Part shown: positions 51,342 through 61,490 of the stretch, piece by piece
Layout of the letters: every line of letters begins with the position of its first letter
How positions within the stretch are numbered: position 1 is the stretch's first letter
The notes under the pieces: model-generated
Seen by the model: only the letters and a program-made list of their open reading frames with translations
Told to the model about the DNA's origin: nothing
Database searches by the model: none
DNA from: Planifilum fimeticola
GTDB taxonomy: Bacteria; Bacillota; Bacilli; Thermoactinomycetales; DSM-44946
Reading direction: 5' to 3'
Length of the DNA: 64,000 bases
Assembly (NCBI RefSeq): GCF_003001905.1
Contig: NZ_PVNE01000010.1
Span: 1-64,000 of the forward strand
Position numbers and translations under genes: made by a program

Positions 51342-52001
51342 ATGAAATATCGTTCGGTGTTTGATATTATCGGTCCGGTGATGATCGGTCCTTCCAGCTC
51401 CCACACGGCGGGAGCCGCCCGGATCGGCCGGGCAGCCCGTCAATTGTTCGGGCGGAAGCCCGAACGGGTGATGGTGACGCTGTACGGATCCTTTGCCAAG
51501 ACCTACCGGGGACACGGCACGGACATCGCTCTCATCGGTGGCGTGCTCGATTTTGATACCTTCGACAAGCGGATCGTGAGGTCTCTGGAAATCGCCCGGG
51601 AGCAGGGGATCGAAGTGGAGTTTCGGGAGTCGGAGGAGGTGCCCGAGCACCCCAACACGGTTCGGCTTCGCCTGGAAGACGAGCGGGGAGCGACGGAGGT
51701 GGTCGGCGTTTCCATCGGAGGCGGCAAGATGGAGATTGTGGAGTTGAACGGTTTCGAACTGAAGATGACCGGCAATTCCCCGACCCTGCTCGTCCCGCAC
51801 CAAGATCGCTACGGAGCGATTGCCGCCGTCGCCGGCGTTCTCGCCCGGCACCGGATCAACATCGGATATATGCAGGTTTCCCGCAAGGAAAAAGGGTCGG
51901 AAGCCTTGATGATCATCGAGACGGATCAGGCGGTGGGGCAGAAGGTGCTGGATGAGATCGCCGCCCAGCCGGGAATCACGGGAGCCACTCTGTTCGCCTG
52001 A
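51342..52001 (+). CDS. sdaAB: L-serine dehydratase, beta subunit
   Basis: A 219-residue subunit of the iron-sulfur L-serine ammonia-lyase. The N-terminal domain has VFDIIGPVMIGPSSSHTAGA (residues 6-25), the family hallmark, and a C-terminal ACT domain begins near residue 147 (LLVPHQDRYGAIAAVAGVL). It deaminates serine to pyruvate together with SdaAA encoded 27 bases downstream. GGGGAGGG precedes the ATG. The two-gene form is typical of Bacillota and is placed as in B. subtilis (sdaAB-sdaAA-recG). Confidence 0.95.
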   Translation: MKYRSVFDIIGPVMIGPSSSHTAGAARIGRAARQLFGRKPERVMVTLYGSFAKTYRGHGTDIALIGGVLDFDTFDKRIVRSLEIAREQGIEVEFRESEEVPEHPNTVRLRLEDERGATEVVGVSIGGGKMEIVELNGFELKMTGNSPTLLVPHQDRYGAIAAVAGVLARHRINIGYMQVSRKEKGSEALMIIETDQAVGQKVLDEIAAQPGITGATLFA

Positions 52002-52028
52002 ATGTCGTGTCCGAAAGGAGCCGTATGA

Positions 52029-52919
52029 ATGAGATTTCGAACCGTAGCTGAGCTGGTGGAGATTGCCGAGTCGGAAGGCATTCCCATCTCTGAAGTGATG
52101 ATTCGCTCCGAAATGGAGGCGACGGGACAGTCGCGGGAGCGGATTGTCGGGAAAATGGAAGAGAGCCTGGACGTCATGGAGAAGGCCATCCGCCGCGGCT
52201 TGGAAGAGGAGGTTCGCTCTCGCAGCGGTTTGACCGGAGGGGACGCCCGCCGGATTGACCAATACCGGAAAAACGCCAAGGTATTGCTTTCCGGCCACCA
52301 TGTATTGGATGCCGTCGCCAAGGCGACCGCCACCTCCGAAGTGAACGCGGCGATGGGAACGATCGTGGCCACACCGACGGCCGGGTCCTGCGGCATTCTC
52401 CCGGGGTGCGTGTTCGCCGCAGCGGAACTTTTGGGAAGCGACCGGGAGAAGATGGTGCGCGCCCTGTTTGTCGGCGGGGCTATCGGCTATGTGATCGCCA
52501 ACAATGCGTTTATCTCCGGAGCGGCGGGGGGTTGCCAGGCGGAAGTGGGTTCCGCGACGGGAATGGCCGCTGCGGCGGTGGTGGAGATGGCCGGGGGAAC
52601 GCCTTCCATGTCGGCGGAGGCGGTGGCCATCGCATTGAAAAACATGCTCGGGCTTGTGTGCGATCCCGTGGCCACGTTGGTGGAGGCTCCCTGTGTCAAG
52701 CGCAACGCCATGGGAGCGGCCATCGCCATGGTGGCGGCCGATATGGCCATGGCCGGCGTCCGGAGCATTATCCCCACGGACGAGGTGATCGAGGCGATGT
52801 ACCGGATCGGCCGCGATATGCCGGTGTCGTTGAAGGAAACGGCATTGGGAGGGTTGGCGGCCACCCCGACGGGTCGGGCGCTGGAGCGCAAGATCTTCGG
52901 GACGCCGTCGAAGGAATGA
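52029..52919 (+). CDS. sdaAA: L-serine dehydratase, alpha subunit
   Basis: A 296-residue catalytic subunit. Cysteines in GSCGILPGC (about residues 121-129), GGCQAE (about 163-168), VCDPV (about 212-216) and PCVKRNA (about 223-229) are placed to hold and serve the oxygen-sensitive [4Fe-4S] cluster that removes the serine hydroxyl. Length is normal for the split enzyme. ATG 52029 follows AAAGGAG. Its TGA overlaps the recG ATG by four bases, giving tight coupling of amino-acid catabolism and repair genes, probably incidental. Confidence 0.95.
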   Translation: MRFRTVAELVEIAESEGIPISEVMIRSEMEATGQSRERIVGKMEESLDVMEKAIRRGLEEEVRSRSGLTGGDARRIDQYRKNAKVLLSGHHVLDAVAKATATSEVNAAMGTIVATPTAGSCGILPGCVFAAAELLGSDREKMVRALFVGGAIGYVIANNAFISGAAGGCQAEVGSATGMAAAAVVEMAGGTPSMSAEAVAIALKNMLGLVCDPVATLVEAPCVKRNAMGAAIAMVAADMAMAGVRSIIPTDEVIEAMYRIGRDMPVSLKETALGGLAATPTGRALERKIFGTPSKE

Positions 52920-54964
52920 GGCTGTCGGAAATTCCCGTCACCCAGGTGGCCGGCGTGGGGGAAAAGCGGGCGGAAGATCTGAACCGGTTGGGTATTGAGA
53001 CGGTGGAGGATCTTTTGACCTATTTTCCCTTTCGGTACGATGACAACCGGTTGACCGATCTGAATCGGGCCGGCCACGGGGAGCGGATCACCGTCCGGGG
53101 GGAGGTATTCGGGGAGCCGAGTATCCGCTGGTACGGCAAGAAAAAGTCCCGTCTCACCGGGAAACTGATGGTGGACGGGATTCCGATTACCGTGATCTGG
53201 TTCAACCAGGCCTTTCTGAGGGACAAGCTTGTTTCCGGCAAACCGATCATCGTCGCCGGCAAGTGGGATCGCCACCGCTTACAGCTCACTGCGGAACGCA
53301 CGCTGCTCGACCCCCAGCGGCAGGGGTATGAGGCGGGACGATTGGTTCCCGTTTATTCCGTCTCCGGATCGATCAAGGTGCAGTGGCTTCGGAGAACCAT
53401 TCATCAAGCCTTTGTCCAATTTGGACGACATATCGAGGAGCCCCTCCCAAAAGCGCTGGTCCGGCGATACCGGCTGATGGATCGGGCGAAAGCCATGTAC
53501 CTTCTTCATTTTCCACGTGGATGGGAAGAGGGGAAGCAGGCCCGACGCCGGATGGTGTACGAGGAGCTTTTTTTGTACGAGTTGAAGATCATGGCTCTCC
53601 GACGCCGGATTCGACGGGAATCCAGAGGGATTGCGCGCCAGTTGGACCGGAAGCGGATTGGAGCGTTCATCGCCTCCCTTTCCTTTCCCTTGACCGGCGC
53701 CCAACGCCGTGTGGTGGATGAGATCCTGTCCGACATGGCGAAGGAGGAGCAGATGTACCGCCTCCTGCAAGGGGATGTGGGTTCGGGGAAAACGGTGGTG
53801 GCGGCGATCGCCTTGTTTGCCAATCATCTGAGCGGATATCAGGGCGCCCTGATGGTCCCGACGGAAATCCTGGCGGAACAGCATGCCGAAACCCTCGGGA
53901 AGTTGCTGGAGCCCTTCGGGGTGCGCGTTGTGACGCTGACGGGCCGTCTTTCCGCCCGACAGAGGCGGGAAGTTCTCCGGGATATCGCCAACGGATCCGC
54001 CGATGTGGTGGTGGGAACCCACGCACTGATCCAGGAGGGAGTGGAATACCACCGGTTGGGCTTGGTGATCACCGACGAACAGCACCGTTTCGGCGTGAAA
54101 CAGCGCGCGCGCCTGCGGGAAAAAGGGGAGTCCCCCGACGTGTTGTTCATGACGGCGACACCCATTCCGCGCACGCTCGCGATCACCGCTTTCGGAGAGA
54201 TGGATGTCTCCGTAATTGACGAGATGCCCAAAGGAAGACAGCCGGTGGAAACGCACTGGGTTAAGCCCGATGTGTGGCCCCGGCTGATCCGGTTTATCGG
54301 ACAGCGGTGCCGATCGGGGGAACAGGCCTACGTGATCTGCCCGCTGATCGAAGAGTCGGAAAAGATGGATTTGCAGAACGCCCAGTCGCTCTATGAAGAG
54401 CTGACCAAAGAGCTGGCTCCCCTTCGGGTCGGGCTTCTCCACGGCAAAATGGCGCCGGACCACAAGGATGAAGTGATGCGCCGCTTTGCGGCGGGGGATG
54501 TGCAGGTGCTGGTTTCCACCACCGTGGTGGAAGTGGGCGTCAATGTTCCCAAGGCGACCGTCATGGTGATCTATGACGCGGACCGCTTCGGGCTGGCCCA
54601 GCTGCATCAGCTTCGCGGCCGGGTCGGACGGGGCGGCGGCGAAGCGTTTTGCATCCTCGTGGCCAACCCGAAGTCGGAGACGGGAGTGGAACGCATGCGG
54701 ATCCTGACGGAAACCGTGGATGGTTTTGAAATCGCCCGAAGGGATTTGGAACTGAGGGGTCCCGGAGAGTTTTTCGGCGTGAAGCAGAGCGGGATGCCGG
54801 ATTTTCGCATTGCCGATCTGTCCCGGGACGAGCGAGTTTTGGAGGTGGCCCGGGCGGATGCCTGGGAGCTGGTGTCCCGGTCGGACTTTTGGGAGCGGGA
54901 GGAATGGGCGCCGCTGCATTCCCTCCTGAAAAGGGAAGGGCTGGACGACCCGAGTCTGGATTAA
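52916..54964 (+). CDS. recG: ATP-dependent DNA helicase RecG
   Basis: A 682-residue helicase that remodels stalled forks and Holliday junctions. It has an N-terminal wedge/OB domain (VAGVGEKRAEDLNRLGI, then RITVRGEV), Walker A GDVGSGKTVV (about residues 284-293), DEQH box (about 385-388) and C-terminal helicase motifs (STTVVEVGVNVPKA, QLRGRVGRG), then the TRG-type motif. ATG 52916 overlaps the sdaAA stop; the weak AAGGA box implies coupling. The long frame upstream from 52406 is a shadow of sdaAA. Confidence 0.96.
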   Translation: MRLSEIPVTQVAGVGEKRAEDLNRLGIETVEDLLTYFPFRYDDNRLTDLNRAGHGERITVRGEVFGEPSIRWYGKKKSRLTGKLMVDGIPITVIWFNQAFLRDKLVSGKPIIVAGKWDRHRLQLTAERTLLDPQRQGYEAGRLVPVYSVSGSIKVQWLRRTIHQAFVQFGRHIEEPLPKALVRRYRLMDRAKAMYLLHFPRGWEEGKQARRRMVYEELFLYELKIMALRRRIRRESRGIARQLDRKRIGAFIASLSFPLTGAQRRVVDEILSDMAKEEQMYRLLQGDVGSGKTVVAAIALFANHLSGYQGALMVPTEILAEQHAETLGKLLEPFGVRVVTLTGRLSARQRREVLRDIANGSADVVVGTHALIQEGVEYHRLGLVITDEQHRFGVKQRARLREKGESPDVLFMTATPIPRTLAITAFGEMDVSVIDEMPKGRQPVETHWVKPDVWPRLIRFIGQRCRSGEQAYVICPLIEESEKMDLQNAQSLYEELTKELAPLRVGLLHGKMAPDHKDEVMRRFAAGDVQVLVSTTVVEVGVNVPKATVMVIYDADRFGLAQLHQLRGRVGRGGGEAFCILVANPKSETGVERMRILTETVDGFEIARRDLELRGPGEFFGVKQSGMPDFRIADLSRDERVLEVARADAWELVSRSDFWEREEWAPLHSLLKREGLDDPSLD

Positions 54965-55051
54965 AGGCGTTTTTTCGGGCCGGTATCCAATCCCCTTCCA
55001 CCTCTTGTGCATATTGTGCAGGGAGACAAAAAACCAGCTGGGGGCTTGGGA

Positions 55052-55369
55052 GTGAAACCGGAAGCGAACGCCTTGTACGAAGTAGCGGCACAGCATGTCA
55101 ACCGGATTTTGGGCCGCAGAGCGGTGAGCGTCCGTCGCATCCATCATGTGATCGAACAGGCGAAGCAGGTTCGCCGGTCCGGCGGGGCTTTTGCCCTGCT
55201 TCAGTATTCGACGGAGTTGGTTCATCGCTTGTTTACGCCGGAAGAAGTGGAGAAGTTGAAGCAGTCGCCCCGATACAGGGAGTTGTCCCATCGATTGATT
55301 GATTTAATGGTGGAGGAACAGGTCATCACCCGACGGGAAGCGTTGATGTTGAAGCGGGCGGTTCGATGA
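55052..55369 (+). CDS. small basic protein of unknown function
   Basis: About 105 residues, predicted mostly helical, rich in Arg, Val and Leu (NRILGRRAVSVRRIHHVIEQ, then LVHRLFTPEEVEKLKQS, ending in MLKRAVR). I recognise no family. The start is uncertain: GTG 55052 has a GGGGG stretch seven bases upstream, while the frame is open back to GTG 55007. The stop overlaps the ATG of the next unknown gene by four bases, the same coupling seen for real gene pairs here. This supports both being genes. It follows recG by 87 bases. No signal peptide or membrane segment is visible. Confidence 0.55.
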   Translation: MKPEANALYEVAAQHVNRILGRRAVSVRRIHHVIEQAKQVRRSGGAFALLQYSTELVHRLFTPEEVEKLKQSPRYRELSHRLIDLMVEEQVITRREALMLKRAVR

Positions 55370-55953
55370 AGGCGCCGCGCAAAAGTCGGTTGGGTTCCGC
55401 GAGATCGGGTGATGATTTTTGCGTTGCGGCGCTGCAAAAGACGGATCCGGAAAGGAGGGAGACGTCTCCCTTGAACAAAAAGGGGAAGGTGGCCCGTCCA
55501 CGTTCTTCCGGCGCCGACCGCCCTCCTCGGTTCCAAAGGGAGCGGGAAGGCGATCGCTTCTTTCCCCCTCCTCTTTTTCCGGAGGAATTTCCGGACTTGT
55601 TCCCGTGGATGGATGAAGCCCCTCCTTTTTATCCCCCGCGGAGACAGTTGGAACCGTCGTGGGATATCCATTTCCGGGAGTTTTGGGAGATGGAGATTCC
55701 TCCCTCGGATGATGAGTGGGAAGCGTTTTTCGACTGGGAAGGGGAGGAAGCAGGGGAAGGGCGGAGGAGAAGGAGCTTTCCGGAATCGGATGGCGACAGA
55801 CGGTTGGGTTCGGGGAATCCCTCTTCGCGCGGGAAGAGTCCCGTTCGACAGATGGAAAGCGTGGAAAAGTTGTCTCCATCCTTCGACGAAACGGAAGTGC
55901 TGGACAAAATCCGGACTCGTTCGCGCCATGAAGGAAGGAGCGCGAAAGGTTGA
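55366..55953 (+). CDS. Pro/Phe/Glu-rich low-complexity protein of unknown function
   Basis: Up to 195 residues. The N- and C-terminal thirds are polar and basic (Arg, Ser, Gly), and the centre (about residues 63-128) is strikingly rich in Pro, Phe, Trp, Asp and Glu (for example FPEEFPDLFPWMDEAPPFYP). It has no recognised domain. There are two possible starts: ATG 55366, overlapping the previous stop, or TTG 55471 preceded by AAAGGAGGGAG and a 14-base palindrome. A classic terminator begins two bases past the stop, supporting a real transcript end. A spore-coat or other surface-layer role is conceivable but unproven. Confidence 0.55.
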   Translation: MKAPRKSRLGSARSGDDFCVAALQKTDPERRETSPLNKKGKVARPRSSGADRPPRFQREREGDRFFPPPLFPEEFPDLFPWMDEAPPFYPPRRQLEPSWDIHFREFWEMEIPPSDDEWEAFFDWEGEEAGEGRRRRSFPESDGDRRLGSGNPSSRGKSPVRQMESVEKLSPSFDETEVLDKIRTRSRHEGRSAKG

Positions 55954-55954
55954 A

Positions 55955-55983
55955 GCCCGCCGAATACTCGGCGGGTTTTTTTT
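55955..55983 (+). terminator. intrinsic terminator after the recG-downstream genes
   Basis: CCCGCCGA pairs with TCGGCGGG around ATAC, followed by eight T residues. It starts two bases after the stop codon of the 195-codon gene. Confidence 0.92.
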
Positions 55984-56266
55984 AAAAAAAATTGGCCCCC
56001 GAAAAAATCGGGAGCCCATGGTATCCGCCCGATGGCGGATACGGTATGGGAGAGGAGAAACCGGAGGAAGAGCTTATGGGGAAACTAAGTCTTCTTCGCG
56101 GTGACGGCATCCTCCTGTGCCGTCACTTCTATCTTTTCCCATGATCAGGGAATATATACACTGCAATGTTATTTTTCGGTGAAGATGGTGAAACTCTGCC
56201 GTTTTCCCCCGGCGGGGCTTTTGTGGTAGGATTAATTATGTTCAATCCGCCGCGGGAGGTGTGAGG
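55984..56266 (+). other. hairpin-rich gap before rsmD, with a possible 22-codon ORF
   Basis: A perfect 9-bp hairpin GTATCCGCC/GGCGGATAC (56021-56029 and 56034-56042) is flanked by CCCAT/ATGGG. A second 9-bp hairpin GTGACGGCA/TGCCGTCAC (56101-56109 and 56118-56126) is followed by TTCTATCTTTT. Between them GGAGGAAG precedes ATG 56076, opening MGKLSLLRGDGILLCRHFYL plus two more residues, stop at 56144. The second hairpin lies inside this ORF, so it may be coincidental or an attenuator. The rest (56145-56250) is AT-rich and may hold the rsmD promoter. Confidence 0.45.
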
Positions 56267-58591
<2,325 letters not shown>

Positions 58592-58710
58592 CTTCTTTCC
58601 TCCCGTTCTTGCAGTGTTTGATAACATGTCTACGCGATGGGGGACGGAAATAGACCGCTCGTCTTATCCGTCAGTTGGAGGATGTTTGATGTGAAAAGGA
58701 GGCGAATTCC

Positions 58711-59520
58711 TTGTCACGGCCAAAAGTGGGGCTCGCTTTGGGATCGGGTGCCGCGCGGGGTCTGGCCCACATCGGGGTGCTGAAAGTGCTGGAACGGGAG
58801 GGGATACCGGTCGACGCGATCGCCGGGAGCAGCATGGGCAGCCTGATCGGGACGGTTTACGCCAACGGGGCGGATCTGGCGATGATGGAACAGTTGGCGA
58901 TCCATTTGAAGCGGAACCAGTGGCTCGATTTTACCTTTCCGCGACGTGGATTGATCACCGGCGACCGGATCCGGGAGCTGGTCCGGCTCCTCACCCATGG
59001 AAAGAACCTGGAGGATTTGCGAATTCCCACCTCCGTGATCGCGACGGATTTGACCAACGGCGAGCGGGTGGTTTTCACGACGGGGCCGATCGACCTGGCG
59101 GTGCGGGCGAGCGTGTCGATTCCCGGAATTTTTGAGCCGGTGGAATGGGAAGGGCGGACCCTGGTGGACGGGGGCGTCATCGACCGGGTGCCGGTTTCGG
59201 TAGTCCGGGAGATGGGGGCCGACGTGGTGATTGCCGTCGATGTGATTCCGCCTACGGGCGGGCTCAAAATCCGAAATATTTTCGACGTGATTGCCCAATC
59301 CTTAGAAGTGATGGAAAGGCAAATCACCAGCCCGCAAATTTTGACGGCCGATGTGGCCATCTACCCCGAGCTGTCCGATATCAGCCCGACCGCATTCACC
59401 CGGGTTGAGGAGTGCATTCGCCGGGGGGAGGAGGCCGCCCTTGCCAAACTGGAAGAAATTCGACAGGTGATCGGCGAGGTAGTGCCGCATGGAAAAAGGT
59501 GGAATCCGAATGATCCGTAG
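58711..59520 (+). CDS. patatin-like phospholipase (YlbK-type)
   Basis: A 269-residue patatin-fold protein. It has the oxyanion motif GSGAARG (residues 11-17), nucleophile elbow GSSMG (about 38-42) and catalytic Asp in VDGGVID (about 153-159), i.e. a complete Ser-Asp dyad as in RssA/YlbK bacterial patatins. The likely activity is phospholipid or acyl-ester hydrolysis at the membrane. It starts at TTG behind AAAAGGAGG. It overlaps the next gene (ylbL-like) by 11 bases; the two are neighbours in B. subtilis as well. Confidence 0.92.
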   Translation: MSRPKVGLALGSGAARGLAHIGVLKVLEREGIPVDAIAGSSMGSLIGTVYANGADLAMMEQLAIHLKRNQWLDFTFPRRGLITGDRIRELVRLLTHGKNLEDLRIPTSVIATDLTNGERVVFTTGPIDLAVRASVSIPGIFEPVEWEGRTLVDGGVIDRVPVSVVREMGADVVIAVDVIPPTGGLKIRNIFDVIAQSLEVMERQITSPQILTADVAIYPELSDISPTAFTRVEECIRRGEEAALAKLEEIRQVIGEVVPHGKRWNPNDP

Positions 59521-60616
59521 AAGGTGGGGAACCCTCGGGTTCGCCGTCCTGCTTCTCGCGATTGCCGCATGGTTTATACCCACTCCCTATTTCGTGCTCC
59601 GCCCCGGCACGGCGGTTCCCGTTCTGCAACTCGTCAACGTGGCCGGGGGAGACCTTCGCGAGAAGGGGCAGTTTTTGCTCACCACGGTCAGCGTCAGCGA
59701 AGCAAGTGCGCTTCAGTACCTCTTTGCCTGGATGATTCCCGGGAGCAGTCTGGTGCCCCGGGAAAAACTGCTGGAGCCCGGGGAAAGCTCGGATGCGTAC
59801 CGTCTCCGTCAACGGGAGTGGATGCTGCTCTCGCAACAGAACGCGATCATCGCCGCCTTCCGTTATGCCGGGCGGCCGGTCGAGGAGTTTCTCCTGGGAG
59901 TGAAGGTGCTTCGAACCTTGTCCGGCATGCCTGCCGAGGGCGTCTTGGCTTCCGGAGACCGGATCGTGGCGTTGGACGGCCATCCGATCCGTACCGTTCC
60001 GCAACTGCTCCGCGTCCTGGAGGGGAAGCGGGAGGGGGAATCGGTCCGCATCAGCCTGTGGCGGAAGGGGAGGAAATTGGAGAAGAGGCTCTCCCTGGTC
60101 CGGTTTTCCCGATCCGAGGGAGGACATGTGGGGATCGGCATCGTTCCGGTGACGGAGCGCCGCATCCAAACCGATCCCCAGGTCCGAATCCAGGCCGATC
60201 ACATCGGAGGTCCCTCCGCCGGGCTGATGTTCGCCCTTGAAATCCTCAACCAGTTGACCTCCGAGGATTTGACGCGGGGGCTGAAGATCGCGGGCACCGG
60301 CACCCTCTCGGCCGAAGGGGAGGTGGGACAGATCGGCGGGGTGGAGCAAAAGGTGATGGCCGCGGATCGGGAAGGAGCCGACCTCTTCTTTGTCCCCGCC
60401 GATGTCCATCCCGGGGATTCCAACCAGTTTAAGGCGGAGGCGGTCGCCCGGGAGATCGGCAGCCGCATGAAGATTGTCCCCGTTCACTCCCTGGAGGAGG
60501 CCGTCGGCTATCTGAAACGATTGAAGGAAGAGCGAGCAAAGGTGTCGAACATTGACACACCCGCCAACTTGGCATATAATAACCCTGTTTTGGTGGCCCG
60601 GGCGGGTGCCCTGTGA
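59510..60616 (+). CDS. YlbL-type PDZ/Lon-like serine protease
   Basis: A 368-residue membrane-anchored protease. It has an N-terminal helix (about residues 8-24), a PDZ domain (about 130-205) and a C-terminal Lon-type Ser-Lys domain with GGPSAGLMFALE (Ser near residue 229) and GGVEQKVMAA (Lys near 272). In B. subtilis YlbL is one of two proteases degrading the damage-checkpoint inhibitor YneA. ATG 59510 is preferred behind AAGGTGG; ATG 59489 is an alternative. A near-perfect promoter for the following genes is embedded in its last codons. Confidence 0.92.
   Translation: MIRRRWGTLGFAVLLLAIAAWFIPTPYFVLRPGTAVPVLQLVNVAGGDLREKGQFLLTTVSVSEASALQYLFAWMIPGSSLVPREKLLEPGESSDAYRLRQREWMLLSQQNAIIAAFRYAGRPVEEFLLGVKVLRTLSGMPAEGVLASGDRIVALDGHPIRTVPQLLRVLEGKREGESVRISLWRKGRKLEKRLSLVRFSRSEGGHVGIGIVPVTERRIQTDPQVRIQADHIGGPSAGLMFALEILNQLTSEDLTRGLKIAGTGTLSAEGEVGQIGGVEQKVMAADREGADLFFVPADVHPGDSNQFKAEAVAREIGSRMKIVPVHSLEEAVGYLKRLKEERAKVSNIDTPANLAYNNPVLVARAGAL
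60552..60580 (+). promoter_or_regulatory. full-consensus sigma-A promoter inside the ylbL-like gene
   Basis: TTGACA (60552-60557), 17 bases, TATAAT (60575-60580): a perfect match in both hexamers and spacing. It lies 36 bases before the end of the ylbL-like coding sequence and should drive the DUF177 gene and rpmF. Confidence 0.9.
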
Positions 60617-60628
60617 GGTGTATAAGCC

Positions 60629-61132
60629 ATGCGTCTCTATCTGCCGGAAATAGTCCGGGCAAACAAGCCCCTGGTTCGTGAGGAAACGATTGAACTGAGG
60701 GGGATTGAACGGGAAGTTCCGCAACTGGTACGGCTGGATCCCGTTTGGGTTCGTGTGACGGCATCGGAAGAGAGCGGTCTCTTTCACGTGCATGCCGAGC
60801 ATCGGACCCGGGCGAGCCTCACCTGCTCCCGCTGTTTGTCCCCCTTCGAGAAAACCTTGTCGGGGCAGTGGACGCAGGAATTCACGAATCGGGCGGACCG
60901 GGCGGATCAGGATCAGATCTGCTTTGTCGAGGGAGATCACATCGATCTGACTCCCTATATTCGGGAAGCGGTTCTTCTTGAGCTTCCCTACGCACCTGTC
61001 TGCCGGGAGGGGTGCAAGGGTCTGTGTCCCGAGTGCGGCGTGGATCGAAACAGGGAGACCTGTTTGTGCCGCACCGAGCGGATCGACCCCCGGCTCGCCG
61101 TATTGAAGGAACTTCGAATCCCCGAGGATTGA
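60629..61132 (+). CDS. DUF177 protein YlbN (YceD family)
   Basis: A 167-residue YceD/DUF177 protein with one CxxC pair in [10 protein letters not shown] (about residues 69-78) and a second cysteine set in CKGLCPECG (about 129-137), suggesting a zinc site. The family is almost always encoded next to rpmF, and plant and bacterial members act in 23S rRNA/50S maturation. The ATG follows GTGAGGTG. B. subtilis has ylbM between ylbL and ylbN; it is absent here. It is transcribed from the consensus promoter just upstream, together with rpmF. Confidence 0.93.
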   Translation: MRLYLPEIVRANKPLVREETIELRGIEREVPQLVRLDPVWVRVTASEESGLFHVHAEHRTRASLTCSRCLSPFEKTLSGQWTQEFTNRADRADQDQICFVEGDHIDLTPYIREAVLLELPYAPVCREGCKGLCPECGVDRNRETCLCRTERIDPRLAVLKELRIPED

Positions 61133-61164
61133 CGGGGCTTTTCGATCAAGGGGAGGTGATTCAG

Positions 61165-61338
61165 GTGGCGGTACCTTTCAGGAGAACGTCCAAAACGCGG
61201 AAACGCAAGCGTCGCACCCATTTCAAACTGTCCGTTCCGGGGATGGTGCGCTGCCCCCAGTGCGGCGAGTGGAAGCTCGCCCACCGGGTCTGCAAGGAGT
61301 GCGGTCATTACAAGGGCGAAGAAGTGGTGGAGAACTGA
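61165..61338 (+). CDS. rpmF: ribosomal protein L32
   Basis: A 57-residue basic protein: [20 protein letters not shown] at the N-terminus and a zinc-ribbon with CPQC and CKEC (about residues 31-34 and 44-47), i.e. the zinc-binding form of L32. GTG 61165 lies behind GGGGAGGTG, 32 bases after the DUF177 gene. The conserved ylbN-rpmF pair ends in a very strong terminator before fapR. Confidence 0.96.
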   Translation: MAVPFRRTSKTRKRKRRTHFKLSVPGMVRCPQCGEWKLAHRVCKECGHYKGEEVVEN

Positions 61339-61340
61339 TG

Positions 61341-61384
61341 GAAGCGGGGAACCGGAGCACAGGCCGGCTCCCCGCTTCTTTTTA
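61341..61384 (+). terminator. intrinsic terminator after rpmF
   Basis: GAAGCGGGG pairs with CCCCGCTTC, with inner CCGG/CCGG pairs, followed by TTTTT. It separates the DUF177-rpmF transcript from the fapR operon. Confidence 0.92.
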
Positions 61385-61409
61385 TGGATCTCCTCTGCCC
61401 GTGGGCGGC

Positions 61410-61438
61410 TTGTTTTTCAGAGGGGTTTTGTATATACT
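61410..61438 (+). promoter_or_regulatory. promoter of the fapR-plsX-fabH operon
   Basis: TTGTTT (61410-61415), 17 bases, TATACT (61433-61438). The predicted start near 61445 places the FapR-like operator at about +10 to +26. Confidence 0.65.
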
Positions 61439-61454
61439 GAATTGGGACTTGGTA

Positions 61455-61471
61455 TTAACACGTGGTCCTAA
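61455..61471 (+). promoter_or_regulatory. probable FapR operator
   Basis: TTAACACGTGGTCCTAA matches the FapR consensus as I recall it (TTAGTACC-W-RR-TCYTAA) at 14 of 17 positions, with the TTA/TAA outer dyad intact. It lies between the promoter and the fapR start, fitting autoregulation relieved by malonyl-CoA. Confidence 0.6.
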
Positions 61472-61490
61472 AAGGGTGGTGAACCCGGCA

